DNA of 64,000 bases from Rotaria socialis (taxonomy: Eukaryota; Rotifera; Eurotatoria; Philodinida; Philodinidae). A program made the position numbers and the translations under genes. The stretch covers positions 1 to 64,000 of the forward strand of contig CAJNYU010001450.1 in NCBI GenBank assembly GCA_905331475.1, written 5' to 3'. This document shows positions 1-13,149 of the stretch, one piece after another (positions within the stretch are counted from its first letter, which is position 1; every line of letters begins with the position of its first letter). A model generated the notes under the pieces. The model was not told the DNA's origin. It saw only the letters and a program-made list of their open reading frames with translations, and ran no database searches.

Positions 1-1240
1 ATGTATTTTTATTCATCCATCCTTTACGTACGTATACATATATATATACATATATATAGAATATTTTTTCTATCATTGAAATGTTATTGAACGCCGCTGT
101 CATCTATTCATTTATTGTTAAACTATAGCCCTTGCATATTAATAATGTCTTCCAAATGCTCTTGATATGTCATTCACTTTATTATTAAATATCCTAAATA
201 ATTTTAAATCTATAAGTCAACATTTGCATAGAAAATAATGATATTTCTTGCTGTAACTCAGTAAATCCTTGACGAATTATTGTCATCTTCGAACTCGACT
301 GAGATATTGATGAGATAATGCTGCGTACAAAATTCCATGATAATCGGATTAGTCTTTCAGGAGCTATCGTGTATGCGGCCGGACACACTTACCGATTCTA
401 TAGTGTACTCTCTTTTTGAGTATACAAAAGCGAATGATAATAAAATTCTTGTATTTATTTTTCATTGCAATAGATACGAATTTTAATATCATTTATGTTT
501 TGTTTTTTCCCATTAACTAACAGTAAATGTAGAATACATTTAATTACATGAACTCTTGTTCGTGTATAACCCTAGCGATGGCTAAACGTGGATAATGAGA
601 AATCAAATAAAATTCAGTTGGCATATATTTTCTCCGAAAGGTAACGTCTTTCTTTCTTTTATGATAAACATCTTAGATTGAAGTTTGTGTAAAGCAAAAA
701 CGATATATGTTAAACATTATTGAATGATTTGAAGACTAATATTAAGTAAAAGCAATCCTGAACACTAGAAATTTCTGCAGATATTTAAATGTATATGTAT
801 TTGGATGATAATTCCTAGTTTTGTCCTTTCAATAAGATCGTAATGTTCATTGTCGTAGGCACACTCCATCTCAATTTGTAAAACTTGAATCATTACTTCC
901 AAAGATTATATTTGTCGTTCAATGAGCAATTATTTTTCTCATCTAATCAAAGGATCAATTACATATATAAAAAGATAGATATGGAAACAAAAAACAGCAT
1001 CACTGATTTAAAAAATAGCAATAAAACTGCACAAATAGAAAATAAAGCAAACGAATGAAAGGCTAGTTTCAATCAAAAGCCGATCAACATAATTAAAATA
1101 GAGGGTTTGTGCAAACCATATTGTGTTTCTGAATCGATCAATTAAAATCGACTTTTGTTGATTGAACATCGTCTAATAAAGTTTCGTTGACATCCGAGCT
1201 ATAAAATAAAATAAAAAATTATTTTTAATAAATCATTTAA
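1..1240. other. Gene-free left edge
   Basis: I see no supported gene here. An (AT)-rich microsatellite with TATACA units lies near 35-60. A partial copy of a dispersed repeat at about 190-430 is listed separately. The remainder is AT-rich sequence with frequent stops in all frames. Confidence 0.5.
190..430 (+). repeat. Dispersed repeat, copy A (partial), hairpin-ended
   Basis: This segment aligns by eye with the 3' part of the repeats at about 27.29-27.86 kb and 41.42-41.69 kb. Shared blocks include TTCGAACTCGACTGAGATAT, GCCGGACACAC and a terminal hairpin at 403-425 (GTGTACTC, a T-rich loop, GAGTATAC). The hairpin followed by ACAAAA appears to be the conserved right end. A one-sided terminal hairpin without terminal inverted repeats recalls Helitron-type ends, but no CTRR terminus is visible, so the class is left open. 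Confidence 0.65.
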
Positions 1241-1244
1241 AGTA

Positions 1245-2000
1245 TCAGTACTTCGTTGTTCATTTGTCCTTCATAATCAAGTTTTAAACCATACGAAACA
1301 CAAACTGTTGCACAGGGAGTGAGTAATGGAATTGATACCGCTTTGGTACATCGAAAATCTGTATGACAAATAATATCTGTTCATAGTTAAAAAACCAAAG
1401 ATTAATTTATTTTATAGATAAATTCGTACGTTAACTGTTGAAGTTCACCTGAAGTAAAACTAATTTCATCATATGGAACTTGATAGAGAGTATTGGTCGT
1501 GATGTAGTTTGTATAGCTGCATGAGAATTAAGACATCAAAATCGAATCCATTTGGTGAAACAATATCGGAATCAATAACTCTTCCTAAAATTATCAAAAA
1601 ATATAAAACATGAATTGACCTTTTTCAGGTTTATTTTGTTGAATACGATTTGTTTGATTTTCTTTATTATCACAAAGGAAACATCGAGTATGGTGACGTG
1701 TTTTTCTAACGATAATTAAACACTTTTGAGGTAATTGATTATGATCATACAATTCTAAACAAAATGAAATTTGTATTTAATGTTTAAAATATGAATATTT
1801 ACCTTTACATGCTCATTGAATAGCTGGCAGTTCATTATCAAGTACTTCTTGAAATTATCCATTATTGACACCAGCTCGACAGAAAACAAGTTTGTTTGAC
1901 AGATGCAATTTTACACTAAATATAAAAATAATTTGTTTATTTCTCAAATTATCCTTAGAATTATTTCAGCTTCATACTTAATTTATTGGCGCTAAACAAT
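1245..2000 (-). pseudogene. Decayed multi-exon coding sequence, family unknown
   Basis: Minus-strand translation gives separate protein-like stretches bounded by splice-like sites. They include a segment with ELYDHNQLPQKC and HHTRCFLCDN (about 1.63-1.77 kb), one with VIDSDIVSPNGFDFDVL, one with VPYDEISFTSGE, and one with CATVCVSYGLKLDYEGQ (about 1.25-1.35 kb). Between and within them are in-frame stops (two near 1.81-1.87 kb) and a frame change near 1.52 kb. The residue composition is unlike random AT-rich translation. I do not recognise the family. It reads as a gene remnant rather than an active gene, although an active gene with unusual introns cannot be fully excluded. Confidence 0.4.
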
Positions 2001-2194
2001 AAGCTAATGTTACTTGACTTTAATTGTTTTTTTCTTAATTTACCAGTAAAACAAATTGATTTGTTCAATATAGGCAAGTTATACCGTTAAATGTGGATAA
2101 CGATATAATTTCATACGAAGTATCGATGATGAGGAGACTTTAATTCAAGAAAAATAGAAAAAGACGCAGTTGAAAGAAAAATATACAATAATGA

Positions 2195-2671
2195 CTATAT
2201 TTTGGCGAACTTTATCAACGCCTTTTTAAAGTATTCGATCACGTCCGGTATAGAAAGTAGCAACAAAATAAAGAATGAAAATTGTACGACATTGATCACT
2301 GATAAAGTATCCCATATTGTAATTATCGAAGTTTTAAATGCAGACCATAACTCCCCTGACACACCTTGTGTTGTGGATTTGATTTCTTGATACATAGCTT
2401 TGCATGCATCGCGCATGTCGGTTGAATACAGTAACCATCCGTACAAACTTAGGCATAATATTAAAGATATTAACACCTGATTTAAATGATCTGTTATTTC
2501 TTGTGCAATAAACACTGGATATGTCGTATAAAACTGGAAGCATTGTTGTTTATTTAATGTTATATTGTCGGCAGATCTTTCATAATTTGCTTCACTTGTT
2601 ATATCGCAATAAATGATTATAAATACATATATTCCAATGCTACTAATTATCAATAACGAGGAGGTTTCCAT
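2195..2671 (-). CDS. Small hypothetical multi-pass membrane protein
   Basis: This is an uninterrupted 158-residue reading frame from ATG (2671) to TAG. Three hydrophobic segments are visible at residues about 4-23, 66-83 and 127-147. The polar stretch between the first two contains two Cys and possible N-glycosylation sites. I recognise no family. Its length is above what is expected by chance in DNA of this composition, but there are no introns and no second copy in the window. It begins 31 bp from the left end of the inverted-repeat element at 2702, so it could be flanking host sequence or a fragment of a larger gene cut by that insertion. It is hypothetical. Confidence 0.35.
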   Translation of the reverse strand: METSSLLIISSIGIYVFIIIYCDITSEANYERSADNITLNKQQCFQFYTTYPVFIAQEITDHLNQVLISLILCLSLYGWLLYSTDMRDACKAMYQEIKSTTQGVSGELWSAFKTSIITIWDTLSVINVVQFSFFILLLLSIPDVIEYFKKALIKFAKI

Positions 2672-2751
2672 GCCTAATGAAAAATTTCTTGCTTCTTATG
2701 ACACTAAAAAATCAAGACACTTCGATAAGACACTTCTAGTGGCTATTTTTC

Positions 2752-2910
2752 ATTTATTTTGCTTGAGCGTCTAAAATCGGTCATCCGTTGACACTAGTCA
2801 CGTCTAGCTGAGACATGTGATGTGTCTTGTTTTTAGACGTACTATGCGTCTCAGCTAGACGTACCAAGTGTCAACGGATGACCGATTTTAGACGCACAAG
2901 CAAAATAAAT
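2752..2910. repeat. 63-bp inverted repeat with 33-bp loop
   Basis: The left arm 2752-2814 (starting ATTTATTTTGCTTG) and the right arm 2848-2910 (ending CAAGCAAAATAAAT) are near-perfect reverse complements, with about six mismatches. Both contain TCGGTCATCCGTTGACAC. It is nested in the CACTA-like element. A palindrome this size can extrude as a cruciform. Confidence 0.85.
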
Positions 2911-3522
2911 GGAAACTAGATGTGTTCGAGCACTCTAAAAAATGCCAAGCGTCTTACAAGACGGTTCATGTGTCTAAAGTCTGATTTAGACGCGAAATAC
3001 GTCTTGTTTTTAGACATGTAGTGACTACAGACAGGAAAGCGTCTTAGGTTCCTCTTTCTCGTAAAACATTGTTATAGCTATTGACCAATAGATCAATTTT
3101 TTTACTTTCTTTCGTAGCTATGAGAATTTACTTTCGGATGTGAAACAAAGAGTCTTATTCGATTTCTTGTAAATATTTAGGATTTCACTCTTTCCAGAAC
3201 TAGTTTTTCCGATGGCTTTTCTGCCGTGAACTACTTCACATTTTAACTCGAATTGAGGATATTCGTGGCTTTGAAGAGATCCGTATCTCTTGATTCGATA
3301 TCTGAAGTGAAGGGACTTTAAAAATATGCGAACCATTTTACCGAAATTTCTTTTTTATTTATTTCTAATATATTTTCAAGTTTTTTATTTGTTTTCTAGA
3401 TGATAGAAAAATTATCAAAAATAACTGATTACAGTTATATTTTTATATTGTACATTTAAAAAATACTTAAGACTTTTATTTTTTCGTTTTAGCCCTGTGT
3501 TGCATGAGTTTTCCCAGACGAT

Positions 3523-3963
3523 TCAATCAATTTTTGGTTCACTGATTCAAGAATTCATGTTTTTATATGGACATTAGATATTAGAATGAATATTCTCAAT
3601 GAAATAATTTTTTTATACTCTACTTGAGTTAAAATTATATTTAAAAACTAGAGAAATTATTATAAAATTTTTTATATATATTTTTTGATGTTTAACGAAA
3701 TTCCTCGAAGGTGATATTCTTGTGGAATAAAATATTATCTTCGAAAATAATTTATTTGAGTAAATCTGATTATTGAGGAATTTCATTAAACATCAAAAGA
3801 TATATATATATATATAAATATTTTTAAATAATTTCTGTAATTATTAAATATAACTTTACCTGAAGTAAAGTGTAAAAAAATTATTTCATTGAAAATATTT
3901 TTTCTAATATCTAATGTTCATATAAAAATATGAATTCTTGAATTAGTGAACCATAGATTGATA
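3523..3963. repeat. About 190-bp foldback pair inside the CACTA-like element
   Basis: The arms at 3523-3710 and about 3772-3963 are reverse complements with scattered differences. Matching ends read CAATCAATTTTTGGTTCACT on the left and AGTGAACCATAGATTGAT on the right. The spacer is about 60 bp. The arms diverge more than the 63-bp palindrome next door, so this looks like an older foldback insertion. Confidence 0.8.
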
Positions 3964-4794
3964 GAAGCGTCTAAAAAAGACTGCTGTAAGACGCTTAAAT
4001 ACATTGGTTTAAATACTCCAATCAGGATCGATTAAGACGCTGAAGTGTTCCAAATCGGTTATCCGCGGACACGTAAGTGTCTAATTTAGACCTTAACCAA
4101 CCAATCAGAAATGGCGCTAAGTGTCTTGTTTAAACGAGCGAATCGTCTTATTTGTACACTTCATGTGTCTTGATTTTTTAGAGTGTATAACTGGAAAAAA
4201 AATTAAAGAATATTCATTTTATTTACATTGTATTTGTATGAGCCATAAAATAATTAATCTCATCTGAATAAAATCATCAGATGGTACTGTAAGGATGATT
4301 ACTATATTTTCATATTTGAATTATAAAATTTATATAAATTTAAAAACAATTTCTATTGGAAAATTTTTAATAATATTTGTTTTGCTACAATCATAATAAA
4401 AAAACAAAAACAAAGAACTGTATTCACCTTAATGTTTATTGCTATGAAAACTACCTCAACGAACATAGTCTATGTCGGATATTTTAATTATCTTGTTTAT
4501 TGTGTTTTTCTTTGGGTATTAAAAATCGATGAAATGTATATTTTCTATGAAAAACGTGACTCATATATTGACAAACTTGATATTAAAAAAAGAAACAAGT
4601 ATACTATTAAAAATGTAATGTACTTAAATATTATGAATGTTCTTAAAACAGAAAATTCAAATATGCCATCGAAATTCAAATTCTCGGTTCGAATACCGTT
4701 TCGCGTAATGAAAATAGGATCATCGGATATAATCTGTAATATAAAAAAATAATATGCCATTAATAACGCATAGAAAACTTTACGAAAAAAAAAA

Positions 4795-5290
4795 TGAATG
4801 TCATATAGCCGTTGGTCATTCTGGAAGAGATAAGACATGGGCTCAGGTTTCAATATTTGATTCTTTTTTTTGTTTTTGTTTTTAATTAGTTTATATTGGT
4901 ACATATAAATAGGTTAAAAGTCGTTTTTCTGGCATACCTCAACAAGCTGTCTCATTATTTATTAACATGCGTGATGCATGTCAAATACGAAGATCTCTTC
5001 CAAAAACACCTTGTGGGAAACCGATTATTTCGATAGAATTTTTAACTAGATTACAGGTTGATCTTATTGACATGCGTAGTGTCCAATATAATGGATTTAA
5101 CTTTATAATGCATGTGAAAGATCATTTTACAAAATTGAGTTGGCTATTTTCATTATCATCAAAAGAAGCACGTCATGTTGCATTTAATTTAAAAAATATA
5201 TTTTATACATTTGGTCCACCAAAAATATTAAAATCGGATAATGGGAAAGAATTTGTGTAAGAATTACTTCGAAAATATTTCTCAGATAAA
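4795..5290 (+). pseudogene. Broken retroviral-type integrase fragment
   Basis: A 97-codon open stretch from 4967 contains QVDLIDM, a VKDHFTKL block and KSDNGKEFV. These match the first two acidic positions and surrounding blocks of the retroviral-type integrase core (rve fold), as in LTR retrotransposons and the domesticated KRBA2/GIN-like proteins. Just upstream, 4795-4850 reads as a partial HHCC zinc-finger half (CHIAVGHSGRDKTW) ending in a stop, with a Cys-containing half at about 4967-4985. A stop follows the second Asp block (5258-5260), and the third catalytic residue is not found in frame. It is therefore non-functional. No long terminal repeats are seen nearby. Confidence 0.75.
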
Positions 5291-5299
5291 GAAAAATAA

Positions 5300-7136
5300 A
5301 TTAAAATTAAATTGATGTCTAAAATTTTTGTTGTTTCAACTAAAGTTGTTCATCAAAGAGATATTCTTTTTGAACTACTGCAAATTGTAATCTATAATTG
5401 GAAGTAATTATGCGCAAGTAAGATAATGATAGAGTGACGAATAGAATTACGTTGTAGGCAGCTATGTTTATTGCCAGAATTTCAATTCCTTTGAAACAAA
5501 ATATTTTATGAACCCGAAAATTCAGGCAAATGAAAACTTTGGAAATTCTACATGCTAATTCTATCTATATATTATATTCTTAAAAATCGATGTAGTTTCA
5601 TTTGTTGACACACATATTTCGACTGATTCGAAATAAAATCTATCGAGTATTTCATATTACAGAGACTTTGTTTTAGCGTTTGTCATACTGTAAGTTATAC
5701 TGTTTACAGGTCAAGTAAAATGTCATGGAAAATCAACTATAGTCGCTCTCTATGAATTCAAAATGATTAAATCGTAGGATATATTTTCGCTGAAGGCCAT
5801 TAATAAAAAGTAATTTCAGGTTTGAAACTATCCAACATATGACGCAGTGCATGAAGGAATCTCGAGAAATCCATGCAGCTATCAACAAGATTTCATTGGC
5901 CAATTTTACTTTTTTTCTTTCGTGCAAACAGTAACACTGATCCGATCTTCAACTTATATTTTTACTTTTTTTCTTTCGTGCAAACAGTAACACTGATCCG
6001 ATCTTCAACTTATATTTTTACTTTTTTTCAATGCACAATCACTTTTGGTTGAATCGACAGTGAACAGCTACACAAATAAGAAATGAAAGAACAATACAAA
6101 TCTTTAATTCTATAATAAACAAAATCGAACACTTTTTCGATCGCTTTATTTTTTGTTTGAAAAATCACGGTGAATTCTGCTTCTTATCCTAAAAGAGTGT
6201 ACATGTGAAATTAAAGCCTATTTTCAGATTCGCACAAGATTGATGATACAAAGTAGCTGAGAACAACATCGATGATGAAGTGTACTACTTAAATTCTATG
6301 AAAATAAATATTGGTAAGAAGTAATGTAACACTGTCATATTTAAATCATATTCTTATTCACACAGATGAGTTCCTGTGTATCGATATCTCCTCGATTCAA
6401 GAATGATTGTTGAATCAAGATTATCATCTATCTCTTTTTTTGTTACAATCGAAAGATTTGTTTGAAAACCACATAGCAATGTCAATACTGTTGTAGGCCT
6501 TTTCGATAGTATTCAAACTATTCCCTGAGATCGAATTCACTAAAATGCGACTAGTCTCTACAATATAAATTGATCATCTATAGTTATTGATTTTAAATTA
6601 CATCAAGCGACCAACTTCAGTACAGCGATAGTAAAAAATTGTATTAATGAGAGAAAATCTTTGTTAGATTCACTAATAAGTCGATGATAAATATATATAT
6701 ATATATATATCATTAATGATAGACAAGAAAGACAACTATTTAAACGTCTCGTTTACTTATCCAATGAAATCCAGTCTTATATGAAACTTACTTTTGTAGT
6801 AGACAAAGTCTCCTTTTGTACGTTGAGAATCTTTCTCCATGTTTAACGCAAAAAAACAGCTTTCTAACAGCAGAGCGATTGTTTATAGCAAGGATCATTT
6901 AATGATAGTAGAATTTGGTTGACTAATCAAAAAATTGGAAAATAATAATGTGAGAAATACTAATAAGAAAAACCGTAAAACTTTAATTAGGCATGATTAG
7001 TGAATTTTTTATTCTTGAAAAGAAAACAATCATTCTTTGTTGCTTGCATTCAAATTCATTTATTTTAGATTATTGTGAGATTTCTATAATAAATTATATC
7101 GAAATTTTCTTCGTGAACAATTATCATAAGAATAAT
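5300..7136. other. Intergenic stretch with a tandem repeat
   Basis: I see no gene between the integrase remnant and the methyltransferase-like gene. It contains the 56-bp tandem repeat listed separately and an (AT)n tract near 6690-6710. Confidence 0.5.
5904..6029. repeat. 56-bp tandem repeat, two full units plus a partial third
   Basis: The unit starts TTTTACTTTTTTTC and includes CAAACAGTAACACTGATCCG. The A of TTTTACT recurs at 5908, 5964 and 6020, giving an exact 56-bp period. The first two units appear identical, so this is a recent duplication or an assembly duplication. Confidence 0.95.
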
Positions 7137-7931
7137 ATGCGCGCTTCGGTTTGGTTCATATGCATTGGTGTGGTGCTTGTAACTTTATTTATATATGCTG
7201 AAAAACACCATATCATAGATATCTTCAATAAATCTTTGACTAGTATCGCAATTACAAACGAAACAGTTAATGAAGATATTCAATTCTCTCTGCATTCGAT
7301 TAAAAACAGCTTCAAACAAAATAATGAACTTAGCATTCATTGGCTTCGAGTTATCAAACACTATATTCGTTTTCCCCTTGATAACGCTTATGGATCTCAT
7401 CAACTTTTACTACTCGCTGCTAGTGTCTTAACGTCTGATGGAGGGCCAGTTATGGAATTAGGTTGTGGTTATTTTTCTACTATTCTTTTGCACCAAATAG
7501 TTGTTGCTGAACAAAAACGCTATCTTCTTTCGACAGATACGGATCGTGAATGGTTATCAAAGTTTGAAGCAAATATGTCTTCGTCTCTCCATGAATTTCG
7601 TCACGTTAAAGAGGCATCTGAATGGGATCATATTGGAACTAATCGTCGAAGATGGTCCATAACTCTAGTTGATCATAAGCCAGGTAACAGACGTACTGCT
7701 GATCTTATACGTGTAGCAAATATTTCTGATATTGTTATATTGCACGATACAGAAACTCCTGTATATAAATACGAGGCAGGTCTAGCACAATATCCATACC
7801 AATATCGATATACCTATTTATCAACCAATACTGATGTGTTGAGTAAATACAATCGTACGCTTCTGTCCAACATACGACGCTTACTAGAACTTACTATCGA
7901 AATGAAATTACCAAAAGTTGAACCTGCTTAA
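7137..7931 (+). CDS. Membrane-anchored methyltransferase-like protein
   Basis: This is an intronless frame. An upstream in-frame ATG at 6993 would give 312 residues. I prefer the ATG at 7137 (264 residues) because it places a short positively charged N-end directly before a hydrophobic signal-anchor (residues about 5-20). The remainder is soluble. VMELGCGYFST near the middle matches motif I of class I SAM-dependent methyltransferases (E/DxGxGxxS/T). A later LSTDTDREWL and a VILHDTE stretch fit the following strands of a Rossmann-like fold. The substrate cannot be inferred. The layout (type II membrane protein, lumenal enzyme) suggests a secretory-pathway role. The absence of introns in a window where most genes have many makes horizontal acquisition or retroposition possible. 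Confidence 0.7.
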   Translation: MRASVWFICIGVVLVTLFIYAEKHHIIDIFNKSLTSIAITNETVNEDIQFSLHSIKNSFKQNNELSIHWLRVIKHYIRFPLDNAYGSHQLLLLAASVLTSDGGPVMELGCGYFSTILLHQIVVAEQKRYLLSTDTDREWLSKFEANMSSSLHEFRHVKEASEWDHIGTNRRRWSITLVDHKPGNRRTADLIRVANISDIVILHDTETPVYKYEAGLAQYPYQYRYTYLSTNTDVLSKYNRTLLSNIRRLLELTIEMKLPKVEPA

Positions 7932-10423
7932 TTTTTTTTAATGGAATAAAGGGTGTGAACTAGATATAAGACATACGAAGGATATGAACTGCTCAGCATG
8001 CAGCATGTACATTCAATTGCTACCTACTCAATCCTCTTGATCTATGTTTTCATGTAAACTGGATGGTTGTGCAAATCAAATTTATTGTTCTTGACTTCAA
8101 AAATAGACTGTGAAAATATCAAATATCGTCTTTTAATACGGACCCATGCATTTCTGTGTCAGATCTGCCTATAACACTTCGATATACTGTCTTACTGCTT
8201 AATATACACCCAGAGAGCTTTGATAAAGACAAGAACCCCGACCATTGTGTCTTAAAAATAGTTCAATATTGTACTAAGACGGAAAAAACTTAATCGATGA
8301 AGTTGATACAACTGCAAGTTTTAAATTGCATTTGAACGACGAAAAGATTTCTAACATCAATACTGAGAAAATAACAAACATCTGGTAACTCTTTGTCAAA
8401 GATTTTCATATCGAACTAATTAACCCTTCGTTGACGTTCTCATTTTGGAACTTAGTTACTGTTGTGGGATCCAATTGAACCCACTCCTGCGTTTTCTCCC
8501 TGCTAGAGCTACTTAAAAATTCCAGTAAGAATATAATACAATAACAAGAGACTAGAGCTTAGATAAACGAAATGATCCGAAACAACAAATGTTAACGAAG
8601 TACTAGATGAAAATCTGTAAAGTGGGTCCACTCGGACCCCACAATATTAACGAAGGGTTAAATGGATTCTTCAATTCTAGATTAAAGTAAAGTTGAAAAA
8701 CTCGTTTGCATAGTTTCAGATGGCCTATTCTATCACCATCAATTTAAACGCTGCTTTTTTTAATTATTAGTTTCATTTCATTCTCTGTTTTTGATATTTA
8801 GTTCAGGAAAAAAAAAACGACCAGACTAGATGTCAAGTTATTTGAAAGAGAAGTTTAATCAAACTATGACTTTATACACGCGAACGGTCTTTTGATGTAT
8901 GCATGCTTTTTCGCTCGATAGTGGTCGATTTAACTATGAAATGTTGCATGTCACATTACCCCTTTTTTTTATAGATATTACATGTTTTATTCGTGTAGAA
9001 CTATGCAGATAGGCAGCATTTCAAATGAAAGTATTTTTTATCAGTTTTTGGTGGAAAACGTCGAAATGGAAAATGTCGGCGTTACGGTATCACTATTTTA
9101 ACTATCAAGATCTTGCCATATTTTCGGTCGACATTTTCTACCAAATCTTCATTATAGATTCAAATCTTTCTCATTTAGCGTATACTATCTCGATTTCGAT
9201 TCATGAATTATATAGTCTTGAACATTATTCATGTCAAAACTTGAATAGATTTTTCTGTCATATATGATCATGATCATGAACATATCTTTAATAAGACAAA
9301 ACAGATTTATGTTAATAAGATCATTTGAATATTGAAATGTGATTTTATTATATTTATTGCATGCACAAGTTTTCATATGAATTAGTAAAGAAAATTTTAA
9401 CCATGGTCTTTTCAAATAGTATTTATGGGGTTCTTTATAAGTAAACATGATTGTTATAATTAAATGTGCTGAAGATTTCACGATGATTATTTCTGCGTTT
9501 ATTCTTGTAGTATACCGTGAAGCTTTGAAGAGCCACTAAAAACACACTTTAACTAACTTCACTAATGAAAGTCTCAAAGCAACTTTTTTCATAATGTTCA
9601 GAATCCTGTGATTATTAGATTGGATGTTTCTAGTGAAACAGGAAACTTTACAGTTAACCTATACGTTGCACGTTAACTATTTCAAACATATCGCTGATGT
9701 AGTAGCTGTCTTTCTTATAAACTACCGCATGTTAAAATCTTCTTTCTGTCAACAGATTACAGCTCTACTCATAGTTGAATAACTTTAATGAGATAAGAAA
9801 GAACAAATTCCGAAAAAAGTCTGGTCGTCTTCATTTTATCAAATGCTTGCGTAATCACTAGTGACATCTATTTGAGAATTCGTTTCAATGCTCATTTTTA
9901 GATAAAATAATAAATAAACATTTCGAAAAACTACTTCAAGATAGAAATTATTATTTCATGAAATTATTATTGTTGTAATTAAAAACTCAAAAGAGGACAT
10001 CCTGCGGCAATAATGGTTGAAAAAGGGTCAGTTATCTATTTTCCTCAAACAGGTACACATAAGCATGCCGAAAGTTGCGAAAAAAGGCGAAATCTTTTTT
10101 CTTCTAAATAAATTGTGTGGCGATTAAGAAGTGCTCTCGCAGAGTAGCGTAGGATTTTTTCTTTTACAAAGAGTTAAACAGAATCAATTCAACATATAAG
10201 CATATCTTTTGCATGCACGTGGTATATCTATTTTGAAGTATATTCTTTTATTTGATATCGGTATCTTTTGATATATATTTACAATTCTTCATCACTGTTA
10301 CATATATATATATATAAATATATAGACTGAGTTGTATTATATAAAAATGAATGTTTTATGTAGATCAGTTGTTCATTTGTTCTTTAACTATTTTGGTTTG
10401 CTGTTGTTATCCTTCAGTTTCAT
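7932..10423. other. Intergenic stretch containing a miniature transposon
   Basis: There is no supported gene over about 2.5 kb. It holds the piggyBac-type element at 8424-8657. A short imperfect inverted repeat (TTTTTGGTGGAAAACGTCGA near 9043 and its complement ending near 9144) has unknown origin. A (TA)n tract lies at about 10300-10325, some 100 bp upstream of the CK2 alpha start. Confidence 0.5.
8424..8657. mobile_element. piggyBac-type MITE with TTAA target duplication
   Basis: The 234-bp element starts CCCTTCGTT and ends AACGAAGGG, a perfect 9-bp terminal inverted repeat. It is flanked on both sides by TTAA (8420-8423 and 8658-8661), the diagnostic target of piggyBac transposases, whose termini usually begin CCC. 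Each end also carries an interrupted palindrome of about 21 bp about 30-40 bp inside (GTGGGATCC...AACCCAC near 8463; GTGGGTCC...GGACCCCAC near 8621). There is no coding capacity, so it would need a transposase supplied in trans. Confidence 0.9.
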
Positions 10424-12767
<2,344 letters not shown>

Positions 12768-13149
12768 ACAAAAAACAAATATCCATCATACTTATGATTT
12801 CACACTGCTACAAGATAATTTTCTTTGATTATTGTCTTGCTTGTTCTTGTTCTTCGTCTTCTTTTACTTTGTAGAAGTGTGAATGGTTACAGAGAACTAT
12901 CAAACATAAATTTATCTATGTAGGTTGATGGACTATGACATTTGCCATATGAAAATAACTTGTTCATCTATATTATATATATATTTTTTTTCAACGATCA
13001 ATCATATGGATCTACTGTGTTTTTTTTCTTCTTTCTATAGTTTAAATGTTAAAAAAACGCATTTCTTTTCGTTAAATATGCACCAAAAAACCTAACTAAA
13101 CAAGAAATCTCGTGATTGTCTCAATTCTTTGTAGATTTTATTTGCGAAA
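12768..13149. other. CK2 alpha to sorting nexin spacer (382 bp)
   Basis: This contains the CK2 alpha 3' flank and the SNX 5' flank. An acceptor-like TTCTTTGTAG ends at 13134, 15 nt before the SNX start codon. No other feature is seen. Confidence 0.55.

Larger units (their letters stand above)
2702..4185. mobile_element. CACTA-like non-autonomous element with nested inverted repeats
   Basis: The left end starts CACTAAAAAATCAAGACAC and the right end is the inverse, GTGTCTTGATTTTTTAGAGTG, so the termini form about 19-bp inverted repeats beginning with CACT. Many short copies of GTCTAAA, AAGACGC and GCGTCTT in both orientations lie within several hundred bases of each end, as expected of subterminal transposase-binding repeats. 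No transposase ORF is present. I find no clean 3-bp target duplication (TGA on the left, TAT on the right). CACTC at 2934 looks like another internal terminus, suggesting nested copies. Confidence 0.6.

Noticed and set aside
4676-4700. TCGGTTCGAATACCG resembling a tRNA T-arm
   Set aside because: No acceptor, D or anticodon arm could be folded upstream at the right distance.
4432-4752. 106-codon open frame before the integrase remnant
   Set aside because: Composition is Asn/Ile/Lys-rich as expected of AT-rich noise and I see no motif; it may be degraded N-terminal element sequence but cannot be supported as a gene.
9025-9481. Open frames of 80 and 98 codons on opposite strands
   Set aside because: They have low-complexity hydrophobic composition, overlap each other, and have no splice context or motif.
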